Below, piece by piece: positions 17,724 to 25,197 of a stretch of DNA of 45,340 nt. The position numbers were made by a program, and so were the translations under genes. Within the stretch, counting starts at the first letter, position 1. Each line of letters begins with the position of its first letter. The notes under the pieces were generated by a model. The model had not been told where the DNA came from and ran no database searches. It was given only the letters and a program-made list of their open reading frames with translations. Source of the stretch: Acidobacteriota bacterium (lineage in GTDB: Bacteria; Acidobacteriota; Thermoanaerobaculia; UBA5066; Gp7-AA6); the NCBI GenBank assembly GCA_027307335.1, contig DAHUXD010000006.1, positions 1 to 45,340 of the forward strand. Reading direction: 5' to 3'.

Positions 17724-19139
17724 ATGAGGAGATCGCAGTCAGAGCTCCTGCAGCGGTCGATCGTCGCAACGGCCGATGGTCGGGTCGCGGGAAAGGACGT
17801 AAAGAGCCAGCCTCTCTTCTCCCGGTCAGTGTGGGTGCGCTGGACGAGGCGCTCAAGCATCCTTCTCCTCGCGTTTGGAATCGGTGCCTTCCTCCTCCGC
17901 TCGACCGCTCACGCCGGAGATGCCGGCCGGGCGCCGAGCCCCGCTGTGTCCAGCGGCGCGTGCGTCGCCACGGCGACGACGCTTTGTCTGAACGAAAGCC
18001 GCTTCTCCGTGGCGGTGTCCTGGCGGGTCCCGGATCAAGGACGCAGCGGAGAAGGTACGTCCGTGCCCCTGAGCGGGGACACGGGACTGTTCTGGTTCTT
18101 CGACGACTCCAATATCGAGCTCGTGGTGAAGGTCCTGGACGGCACCGGGTTGAACGGAAGCTATTGGGTCTTCTATGCCGGACTCTCGGAGGTCGAGTAC
18201 ACGCTCACCGTCACCGACGTGGAGACGGGCCGCGTCAAGACTTACGACAACCAGAGCGGGTCGTTCGCCTCGGTCGCCGACACGTCCGCATTCACGAACG
18301 AACCGGGCACGATAGCGGCACCGGCCGATGCCAGCGTGAAGGCGCTCGAGACGCGGTCGAGGCGTGAGCTGTACGCGCTCTTCGAGGGTCTGTCGCAGAC
18401 GGCGCGGGTCGACCCGAAGACAACCGCCCCGTGCGCGCCAGGAGGCGCGACGCTGTGCCTGGCCAGTTCGCGCTTCCAGCTGACGGTCGATTGGGCGATC
18501 CCGAGCCAGGGCCTTGGCGGTCACGGCTCGGCCGTCCCGATCTCGGCGGATACGGGTTACTTCTGGTTCTTCGACGACGCGAACGTCGAACTGGCCGTCA
18601 AGGTTCTCGACGGACGGCTGATCAACGGTCATTTCTGGGTTTTCGCCGCCGCGCTTTCAAACGTGGAGTACACGTTGACAGTCACCGACACTCAGACGGG
18701 CCGGACGATGGCCTGGGACAACCCGGACGGACAACTCGCCAGTTGGGCAGATACCACAGATTTCTCCGACTCCGCTCCTCCTCCGCCGGCCCCTCTGAGC
18801 GGTGATTGGTTCGGAACGATCACGTTCCTCCAGGAGCGACACATACCCTTTGGCTTCGACACCTGTATGGGCAACGCGCCAGTCGCGGTCACGCTCGCTG
18901 AGTCCAGCGGTAACCTCACGGGACGATTCGAGACCCCCTGCGGCGCCTTCGTGCTTCTCGGCCTGATCCGGAACGGAGCCATCACCGGTTCGTTCGACAG
19001 CCCTAACGGGCCCGGGAGAATTACCGCAGGACTGGTATTCCCCCAGCAGATTCAGTTTCAGGCAACAGTGGACGTCAACTATGACGGGAATGGGGACGGC
19101 GACGATGTCATGGGGATCAGAGTCAACCTGACTCGGTAG
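17724..19139 (+). CDS. exported protein with two FWFFD/VEYT modules and a C-terminal beta domain
   Basis: 471 aa. After a long basic N-region comes one hydrophobic segment (about 44-60, ILLLAFGIGAFLL) ending AHA, a signal peptide or anchor. Two copies of a module follow (about 80-190 and 237-347), each with an early Cys, TLCL, RFxxxVxW, DTGxFWFFDDxNxELxVKVLDG, NGxxWVF and LSxVEYTLTVTDxxTG. The modules end in ADTxxF. A Pro-rich linker leads to a beta-rich domain (358-471) with two Cys residues, resembling small secreted calycin-like folds. I know such modules from uncharacterised Acidobacteriota surface proteins; the function is unknown. The start is fixed by AAGGAGG 6 nt upstream. It is divergent from the decayed winged-helix gene. 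Confidence 0.8.
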   Translation: MRRSQSELLQRSIVATADGRVAGKDVKSQPLFSRSVWVRWTRRSSILLLAFGIGAFLLRSTAHAGDAGRAPSPAVSSGACVATATTLCLNESRFSVAVSWRVPDQGRSGEGTSVPLSGDTGLFWFFDDSNIELVVKVLDGTGLNGSYWVFYAGLSEVEYTLTVTDVETGRVKTYDNQSGSFASVADTSAFTNEPGTIAAPADASVKALETRSRRELYALFEGLSQTARVDPKTTAPCAPGGATLCLASSRFQLTVDWAIPSQGLGGHGSAVPISADTGYFWFFDDANVELAVKVLDGRLINGHFWVFAAALSNVEYTLTVTDTQTGRTMAWDNPDGQLASWADTTDFSDSAPPPPAPLSGDWFGTITFLQERHIPFGFDTCMGNAPVAVTLAESSGNLTGRFETPCGAFVLLGLIRNGAITGSFDSPNGPGRITAGLVFPQQIQFQATVDVNYDGNGDGDDVMGIRVNLTR

Positions 19140-19159
19140 CGCAGCGGAAGAGGAAGAGA

Positions 19160-19181
19160 CTCGTCGTGCCGATGCGACGAG
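19160..19181 (+). other. stem-loop after the FWFFD gene
   Basis: CTCGTCG and CGACGAG form a perfect 7-bp stem around an 8-nt loop, 20 nt past the stop codon. No T-tract follows, so this is at most a weak or Rho-assisted terminator, or an mRNA end-protecting hairpin. The rest of 19140-19299 shows nothing else but the truA box. Confidence 0.3.
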
Positions 19182-19287
19182 CCGATCCATGCCCGCGTGA
19201 GAGGCAAGTTGGGCGCAACAGGAGGCGCCGGGCGGCGGAGTCGAGTGCGCTCTCGATAGGCCCACTTCCGGCCCCGCGCCCTCCCTG

Positions 19288-19293
19288 TAGACT
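19288..19293 (+). promoter_or_regulatory. TAGACT -10-like box before truA
   Basis: TGTAGACT ends 6 nt before the GTG of truA, the same word and spacing as before the genes at 3489 and 3584. It is consistent with a leaderless transcript. Confidence 0.4.
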
Positions 19294-19299
19294 GCGCGC

Positions 19300-20031
19300 G
19301 TGCCGACCTGGAAGGTGACGCTCGAATACGACGGCACGCGCTACCGCGGCTGGCAGACGCAGAAGAACACGGAGCGGACGGTCCAGGGCGTGCTCCTCCG
19401 CGCCGCGCGGGAGGTCCTCGGCGAGGACGCCTCGATCGGCGGCGCCGGCCGAACCGACGCGGGCGTGCACGCGATCGCGCAGGTGGCTCACCTGAGGGCG
19501 CGAAAGGACCTTCGCGAGGGCGAGATCGCGTGGCAGCTGAATTCCAAGCTGCCGCCCGACGTCAATGTTCTCGCGGTCGAGAAGGCGGCGCCCCGCTTCC
19601 ACGCTCGGCACGACGCGAAGAGCCGCACGTATCTCTACCGCTTCTCGCGCCGCCGCACCGCGTTCGGCAAGCCCTACGTCTGGTGGGTCAAGGATCGCCT
19701 CGACAGGGCCGCGATGGGGCGGGCCGCGAAGCTCTTCGAGGGGCGGCACGACTTCGTCTCGTTCTGCGAGAACCCGGAGGGACAGGAGTCCACGATCGTC
19801 GTCGTCGAGAAGTGCGAGGTGCGCGAGGAGAGCGAGGAGCTTCAGTTCCGCATCACGGCCTCGCACTTCCTCTGGAAAATGGTGCGCAGGCTCGCGGGAA
19901 CGCTCGTCGAGGTCGGCCGCGGCAAGCTGGATGCCGCCGGCGTCGAGAAGCTCCTGAGCCAGAAGTCGGACGCGCCCGCGAAGTGGACGGCGCCGCCGTC
20001 CGGGCTCTTCCTCGAGAACGTCCGCTACTGA
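19300..20031 (+). CDS. truA: tRNA pseudouridine(38-40) synthase TruA
   Basis: 243 aa; isomerises uridines 38-40 in the anticodon stem-loop of many tRNAs. It has LEYDGTRYRGWQ (8-19), the catalytic Asp53 in GAGRTDAGVHA, YLYRFSRR, and the C-terminal HFLWKMVRRLAGTLVEVGRG. Length and layout are typical. The start is GTG 19300; no Shine-Dalgarno precedes it, but a TAGACT box lies 6 nt upstream. Its 3' end overlaps the convergent GWxTD gene by 7 bp. Confidence 0.95.
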   Translation: MPTWKVTLEYDGTRYRGWQTQKNTERTVQGVLLRAAREVLGEDASIGGAGRTDAGVHAIAQVAHLRARKDLREGEIAWQLNSKLPPDVNVLAVEKAAPRFHARHDAKSRTYLYRFSRRRTAFGKPYVWWVKDRLDRAAMGRAAKLFEGRHDFVSFCENPEGQESTIVVVEKCEVREESEELQFRITASHFLWKMVRRLAGTLVEVGRGKLDAAGVEKLLSQKSDAPAKWTAPPSGLFLENVRY

Positions 20032-21134
20032 GGCGGGGCCGCGGCCGTGCGACCGCCGCCGGCGCCCGCGGCGATCTCGAGCGTCGTCAGCGCGGCCGCC
20101 TCGCGCTGCAGGACCGCCGTGCCGTACCCGTCCTTCGTGAGGAACTCGAAGAGGACCTCGTTCGAGGCGACGGACGCCGGGAGGCGATCCCGGCGGTAAT
20201 GCCAGACCTCCCGGCTTCCCTGGATCTTCTCGGCGGTCATCGGCTGGGGCGTCACGGTCAGCGTGGCCACTCGTCCGCTCGGCCCCATGATCACTTCCGT
20301 GCGCGGCGCCGACCGCGCGGCCTGGATCGGGTCGTCCTCGATGCGCAACAAACGAGAGGCGACATAGCTCGGCGGCCCCATCAGGACGAACACCATTCCG
20401 CGGTCGGTCAGGCTGCCCTTCTTCTCCCCCTGCGCGAACTGCACGTCGGCGAAGCCGATCCGCCGCTCGATCTCGTCGCGGTACTCGTTCCCCGGCGTCT
20501 CCGGCCTGCGGTCCCGGCGCTGCCAGAAGGCCGCGACGAACTCGGCGCGCGCCGTGGAGTCCGTCAGGCGCGACCACTCCGCCTTCTCCTCCTTCGTCAT
20601 CAGGAACCGGACGGCGCCGTCGCCCCAGGTCTCGTCGGCCGACGCGGCGGGCGCGGGCGCGGCGCGGAAGGCCGCGTACGCCTCCGCGAGGCCGACCGAC
20701 GCGCCGGACGGGGCGGCGCTCCCGGGCGGAGCGAGCTCCGCGCGCGCGGCCTCGAACGCGTCGAGGACGCTCTTCGGATACATCGAGGGATCGAGCCTCG
20801 TGGCCGGAGCGCTCTCGAGATAGACGCGAAACTCCCGGCGGGCCTCCTCGCCGCGGCCGAGCGCCGCGAGGTCGGCGCCGCGATAGAACGCCATCGCCGC
20901 CGACGTCTTCTCCCTCGCCGCCGCGAGGTCGGGTGCGCCCAGCGCCGCGTCGAGCTTCTGAAGAGTGGCGAGCGACTCGGTGTAGGCGCCGCCCCGAAAC
21001 TGCGCCTTCGCCTTCGCGAAGAGGTCCGTCAGCTCGGCGATCCGCGGATCCTGGGCACTCCCGCGCGCGGCGAGGAGCAGCGACACGAGCGCCCCGGAGA
21101 GGAACGGGCGCATCCGCGATCGAAGAACGGCCAT
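20025..21134 (-). CDS. exported GWxTD-domain-like protein
   Basis: 369 aa. A signal peptide (PFLSGALVSLLLAARGSA) is followed by a helical, TPR-like N-terminal region (AKAKAQFRGGAYTESLATLQ...) and then a GWxTD-type domain with LMTKEEKAEWSRLTDSTARAEFVAAFWQRRD, NEYRDEIERRIGFADVQF, and DRGMVFVLMGPP. The eponymous GWxTD motif is not kept; its place has WGDGAVRFLMT. Such proteins are characteristic of Acidobacteriota and have no firm function. The start is ATG 21134; a TTG one codon earlier is possible. It is divergent from tam and convergent with truA. Confidence 0.82.
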   Translation of the reverse strand: MAVLRSRMRPFLSGALVSLLLAARGSAQDPRIAELTDLFAKAKAQFRGGAYTESLATLQKLDAALGAPDLAAAREKTSAAMAFYRGADLAALGRGEEARREFRVYLESAPATRLDPSMYPKSVLDAFEAARAELAPPGSAAPSGASVGLAEAYAAFRAAPAPAASADETWGDGAVRFLMTKEEKAEWSRLTDSTARAEFVAAFWQRRDRRPETPGNEYRDEIERRIGFADVQFAQGEKKGSLTDRGMVFVLMGPPSYVASRLLRIEDDPIQAARSAPRTEVIMGPSGRVATLTVTPQPMTAEKIQGSREVWHYRRDRLPASVASNEVLFEFLTKDGYGTAVLQREAAALTTLEIAAGAGGGRTAAAPPQ

Positions 21135-21190
21135 CAAAGAGCCCCGTGAAATCGTACCGCGGAACGCCGGGCTAGAATCCGACGGCCGCG

Positions 21191-21958
21191 ATGGACACCT
21201 GGCAGCCCGACGTGTACGCGCGCTTCGCCGCGGAGCGCCGCCAGCCCTTCCTCGATCTCGCCGACCTCGTGGCGACGATCCCGGGCGGCCGGGCCATCGA
21301 CCTCGGCTGCGGAACGGGAGAGCTCACCCGCGAGCTCCACGTCCGGACCGGCGCCGCGGAGACGCTCGGTCTGGACTCGTCGGAAGCGATGCTCGCGAAG
21401 GCCGCGCCCCTCGCGGGAGACGGGCTCGAGTTCGAGCGCGCCGACATCGCGGCGTTCGCCCCGCGAGCGGAATGGGATCTCGTCTTCTCGAACGCCGCGC
21501 TCCACTGGGTGCCCGACCACCGGGCGCTCCTCGGGCGGCTCGCCGCGGCGCTCCGCACGGGCGGCCAGCTCGCGTTCCAGGTGCCGGACAACTTCGATCA
21601 CCCATCGCACCGCGCCGCCGATCGAACGGCCGCGGAGGAGCCGTTTCGTTCCGCGCTGAGAGGCAGCGCGCATCCGCGCCACGTGCTCGCGCCGGAAGCC
21701 TACGCCGCGATCCTGTTCCGGCTCGGCTTCCACGCGCCGCGCGTGGAGCTCCGGGTCTACGGACACCGGCTCGACTCGCGCGAGGACGTCGTCCGCTGGG
21801 TCGAGGGGTCGCTGCTGTCCGAGTACCGGCGGGCGCTCCCGCCCGAGCTCTACGCGCGCTTCGTCGAGCGCTACCGGGAGGTGCTCTTCACGATGATTCC
21901 CGACGAGCGCCCGTACTTCTTCACGTTCCGGCGCATCCTCGCGTACGGGCGCCGCTGA
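21191..21958 (+). CDS. tam: trans-aconitate 2-methyltransferase
   Basis: 255 aa. The start WQPDVYARFAAERRQPFLDL is typical of Tam, which methylates trans-aconitate, a damaged citrate-cycle intermediate. SAM motif I is AIDLGCGTGELT (about 36-47), with LGLDSSEAML, the FSNAALHWVPDH post-motif and the C-terminal LDSREDVVRWVEGSLL and PYFFTFRRI segments also matching the family. A TAGAAT box 12 nt before the ATG may be its -10. It is a monocistronic gene, divergent from the GWxTD gene. Confidence 0.85.
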   Translation: MDTWQPDVYARFAAERRQPFLDLADLVATIPGGRAIDLGCGTGELTRELHVRTGAAETLGLDSSEAMLAKAAPLAGDGLEFERADIAAFAPRAEWDLVFSNAALHWVPDHRALLGRLAAALRTGGQLAFQVPDNFDHPSHRAADRTAAEEPFRSALRGSAHPRHVLAPEAYAAILFRLGFHAPRVELRVYGHRLDSREDVVRWVEGSLLSEYRRALPPELYARFVERYREVLFTMIPDERPYFFTFRRILAYGRR

Positions 21959-21967
21959 GAAAGCGCC

Positions 21968-22939
21968 TCAGCGCGCGAGCTCGAGAACGGCGCGCCGGAC
22001 TCCGGCGACGACCTCCCCCATGCGTGCGTAGTCCAGCGTCTCGGGCGTGTCGTGCTCGGTGTGGTACCGCGGGTTCCGGTAGAAGGCGGTGTCGGTGATC
22101 ATGACGGCCGGCAGCCCGCGCCGCCAGAAGCTCGAGTGGTCGGACAGGTCGACGCCGGGCACGACTCCCGGCGCGTTGATCGACTCGACGGGCAGGTCGC
22201 TCGCCTCGCGCATCGCGCGCTTGACGCGGCGCACGATGCCGGCGCCCGGCAGGTTTCCCACGACGGCGATGAAGTTGCCGGTCGATGGATAGAGGAGCCG
22301 CAGCACGCCGAACGGCAGCTTCTGGCTCCCGGGCGCGTCCGAGAAACAGCCGAGCATCTCGAGACAGATCATTCCGCGGACCCGGCGGTTCGCCGAGACC
22401 AGGGACCGCGCGTACACGTCGCTCCCCATCCCGGACGTCGCGAAGTAAGGCGCCTCCTCGTTCGCGAACGCGACGAGCTCGACGCGCCGGGCGAGGGGCG
22501 CGTCGCGGAGGACGTCGGCCAGCTCGAGCAGCCCGCCGACCCCGCTCGCGTTGTCGTCGGCCCCGGGCATCCCCCCCGCGACGTCGTAGTGCGCGCCGAC
22601 CACGACCAGATCGCGGGTCTCCGGCCCGAACGCAGCGACAACGTTGACGTACTCCGCTCCGACAGCGGGGAACCGCTGCTCCGACACGGCGGCACCCGCG
22701 CCTTTCAGCTCCCCCGCGATCCAGATGGCCGCCCGCCGCATGTTCTCCGGGTGCCCACCGTCGCGCGGATGGAATCGCTCGACGAGCTCGCGCACCCGCC
22801 GCTCGATCCGCGCGGGATCGGGAGGTGGCCCCTCGGGGATCGCGCGAGTCCGCGCGATCAGGGGCTGGGTCAGCCATGCCGCGGCCGCCAGTACCGAGGC
22901 GACCGCCGCCAGGGTCCACATCAGAGTCGCGCCCCTCAC
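21968..22939 (-). CDS. M28 family zinc aminopeptidase
   Basis: About 323 aa. An N-terminal hydrophobic segment (WTLAAVASVLAAAAWL) serves as signal peptide or anchor, then a peptidase M28 domain. Metal and catalytic residues are in VVGAHYDVAGGMPGADDNASG (His, bridging Asp), FANEEAPYF (two Glu), ICLEMLG and the final His in YHTEHDTPETLDY. It should remove N-terminal residues from peptides outside the inner membrane. GTG 22939 overlaps the kinase stop (GTGA) and is preferred; ATG 22921 also leaves the signal intact. It is the last gene of the three-kinase operon, so kinase signalling and this peptidase are probably co-expressed. Confidence 0.85.
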   Translation of the reverse strand: MRGATLMWTLAAVASVLAAAAWLTQPLIARTRAIPEGPPPDPARIERRVRELVERFHPRDGGHPENMRRAAIWIAGELKGAGAAVSEQRFPAVGAEYVNVVAAFGPETRDLVVVGAHYDVAGGMPGADDNASGVGGLLELADVLRDAPLARRVELVAFANEEAPYFATSGMGSDVYARSLVSANRRVRGMICLEMLGCFSDAPGSQKLPFGVLRLLYPSTGNFIAVVGNLPGAGIVRRVKRAMREASDLPVESINAPGVVPGVDLSDHSSFWRRGLPAVMITDTAFYRNPRYHTEHDTPETLDYARMGEVVAGVRRAVLELAR

Positions 22940-25197
22940 GCGCGGAGGCCGACCCGCCGCAGGACATCCTCGAAACGGGAATCCGCGCGCAGCGGATCCG
23001 CGCGGGGATCGACGTCGAGCATGATCAGATTCCAGTCCCGTTCCCGGACCGCTCGATCCAGCGCCTGAAAGGCCCGCTCCGCATCCCCGAGCCACGCATG
23101 AACGAAGCACACGTGCACCTGCGAAACGTAGCTCTGCCGGGAGATCTCCTCGAGCTCACGCAGGACGGCATCGGCGTCCGTACGTCGACCCGCGGCCGCG
23201 CACGCGACGCCGAACGTCGCCAGGAAGTTGGTTCCGCGTCCCGATATCGTTCTTCCTTCCTCGAGGGCACGAGCGTGGTCGCCCTTGGAGAGGTAAGCCC
23301 ACGTCAGCACGTTGCGGACCGGAACGAAGCTCGGGTCCATCTCGATCGCCGCTTCGAGCCTCTCGACGGCTTCGTCGAAACGGCGGGAAAGGAGGCGCGT
23401 CCAGCTGGCCGTCGTCTTGATCGGAAGCGATAAAGGATCGAGCTCCTCGGCGCGCCCCACTTCGGCGAACGACTCGTCGAAGCGGCTCACCGCCGCCAGA
23501 AGGACCGCGTGGTACTGGCGCGCGTTGGCGTACGAAGGGCCCGCGGCGATCGCCTTGAGGTAGTCCGCTTCGGCCCCCGGCACGTCCCAGTCGTAGTAGA
23601 AGCGCGCGACCCCGCGAGCGGCGTATGCCTCAGGGATCGTCGCGTCGAGCTCGAGAGCCCGGTTCGCTGCGGCCTTGGCCTTCGGGAAGGATTCGTTCGG
23701 CGATCGGTAGCCATAGAAGCCTTGAAAGTCGTAGCACTCGGCGATTCCGGCGTAGGCGAGCGCGTACTCGGGATCCTCCTCGATGGCCTGCTGGAAGTGC
23801 TCGATCGCCTTCCGGAGGCTCTCCGCCGACCTCTTCTCGAGGAAGAATCGGCCCCGCAGGTAGAGGCGATGCGCGGCGGGACTCTCGGTCGATCGGCGCG
23901 CCAGCCGATCGACCTCCTCCCCCGTGATCTTCAGCCTCAGCTTCTCGGAGATCTCACGCGAGATGTCCGCTTCGAGGGCGAGCAGGTCCTCCAGCCGTCG
24001 GTTGTAGGTCTCGCCCCAGATCTGCGACCCGTCCCGGGCATCGACGAGCTCGGCCTTGACCACCAGGCTCTCCCCGCGATGCAGCACCCGTCCCGTCAGG
24101 ACGGCGCCCACCCGGAGCTCCGTCCCGACCAGGCGGGGATCCACGTCCACGCCCCGATAACGCGACAGAGTGCTGCGCGCCATGACGCGAAGATTCGGAA
24201 GCCGGGACAGGGTCTGAATGATGGTGTCCGCGATCCCGTCGGACAGGTACTCCGCGTCGGCATCGCCGCTCGCGTTGGCAAACGGCAGCACCGCCAGCGA
24301 CTCGAGCGGACGCCGATGCGAACCGGAGGAGAGCGGCATCTCGCCGCTCGGCGTCCTCAAGAGCTCCTTGAGGGCGAACGCCAGGTCGTGCGCCGACTGG
24401 AACCGCGTCTGCGGGTTCTTCTCCAGGCTCCTCAGGATCAGGTGCCGAAGTCCCAACGGCAGATTCTGGACCGGAGCCTCCGCCGGGCCCTCGTTCAACA
24501 CGGCAGCCATCGTGTCGGCGGCCGTGCGCCGATGAAAGGCACGCTGTCCCGAAGCCATCTCGTAGAGGAGGCAGCCGAATGCAAAGAGATCCGTCCGCGC
24601 GTCCGTGGGCTCTCCCCGGACCTGCTCGGGTGACATGTAGCCGACCGTTCCCAGGACCGTGCCCGGCATCGTTCCCGTCTGCGTCGGCGCCGCCGTCGCG
24701 TCATCCGCGGAGATGGGCTGATCGCGTCGTGCCAGTCCGAAGTCGAGGATCTTGACGCGATCGTCGGTTGTCAGGAAGAGATTCTGAGGCTTCAGATCCC
24801 GGTGAATGATTCCCTTCACGTGAGCGGCCGAGAGGCCTTCGGCGACCGCGATCGAGATCTCGGCGGCGCGGCGCCACGGGAGCGGGCCCTGGAGCAGGCG
24901 GTCCGCGACGGTCTCACCTTCAAGCAGCTCGGTCACCGCGTAGGCAACGGGGCCCTCCCTTCCGAAGTCGTGGATGGCGAGAATGTTCGGGTGTGATAGC
25001 GAAGCGACGACCTTCGCCTCGCGCTCGAAGCGCGCCAGGGCTCCCGCATCCTGTGCCAGACGCTCCGGAAGGACCTTGATCGCCACTTCCCGATCGAGTC
25101 GGGTGTCCCGCGCCCGATACACCTCCCCCATTCCGCCCGCCCCGAGCTTCGCGAGGACCTCGTAGGGACCGAGGCGGGTGCCGGCGGAAAGCGTCAA
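22936..25197 (-). CDS. Ser/Thr protein kinase with TolB/FlgO-like and TPR domains (copy 3)
   Basis: 753 aa. A Hanks-type kinase: GAGGMGEVYRARD loop, Lys41 (AIKVLPE), HRDLKPQN, DFGLARRD, and GYMSPEQV as the activation segment end. A serine-rich linker (SSGSHRRP) leads to a TolB/FlgO-like domain (SLAVLPFANASGDADAEYLSDGIAD) that also occurs in adenylate-cyclase-type regulators, then TPRs to the end. There is no transmembrane helix between kinase and sensor part, unlike the first copy. The start is TTG 25197, overlapping the preceding kinase stop as TTGA and giving MTLSAGTRLGPY as in the paralogues; the frame stays open upstream, but that is not homologous. Probable autophosphorylating cytosolic kinase; targets unknown. 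Confidence 0.9.
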   Translation of the reverse strand: MTLSAGTRLGPYEVLAKLGAGGMGEVYRARDTRLDREVAIKVLPERLAQDAGALARFEREAKVVASLSHPNILAIHDFGREGPVAYAVTELLEGETVADRLLQGPLPWRRAAEISIAVAEGLSAAHVKGIIHRDLKPQNLFLTTDDRVKILDFGLARRDQPISADDATAAPTQTGTMPGTVLGTVGYMSPEQVRGEPTDARTDLFAFGCLLYEMASGQRAFHRRTAADTMAAVLNEGPAEAPVQNLPLGLRHLILRSLEKNPQTRFQSAHDLAFALKELLRTPSGEMPLSSGSHRRPLESLAVLPFANASGDADAEYLSDGIADTIIQTLSRLPNLRVMARSTLSRYRGVDVDPRLVGTELRVGAVLTGRVLHRGESLVVKAELVDARDGSQIWGETYNRRLEDLLALEADISREISEKLRLKITGEEVDRLARRSTESPAAHRLYLRGRFFLEKRSAESLRKAIEHFQQAIEEDPEYALAYAGIAECYDFQGFYGYRSPNESFPKAKAAANRALELDATIPEAYAARGVARFYYDWDVPGAEADYLKAIAAGPSYANARQYHAVLLAAVSRFDESFAEVGRAEELDPLSLPIKTTASWTRLLSRRFDEAVERLEAAIEMDPSFVPVRNVLTWAYLSKGDHARALEEGRTISGRGTNFLATFGVACAAAGRRTDADAVLRELEEISRQSYVSQVHVCFVHAWLGDAERAFQALDRAVRERDWNLIMLDVDPRADPLRADSRFEDVLRRVGLRA

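Noticed and set aside
19160-19181. Intrinsic terminator after the FWFFD gene
   Set aside because: The stem is good but no T-run follows, so it is recorded only as a stem-loop.
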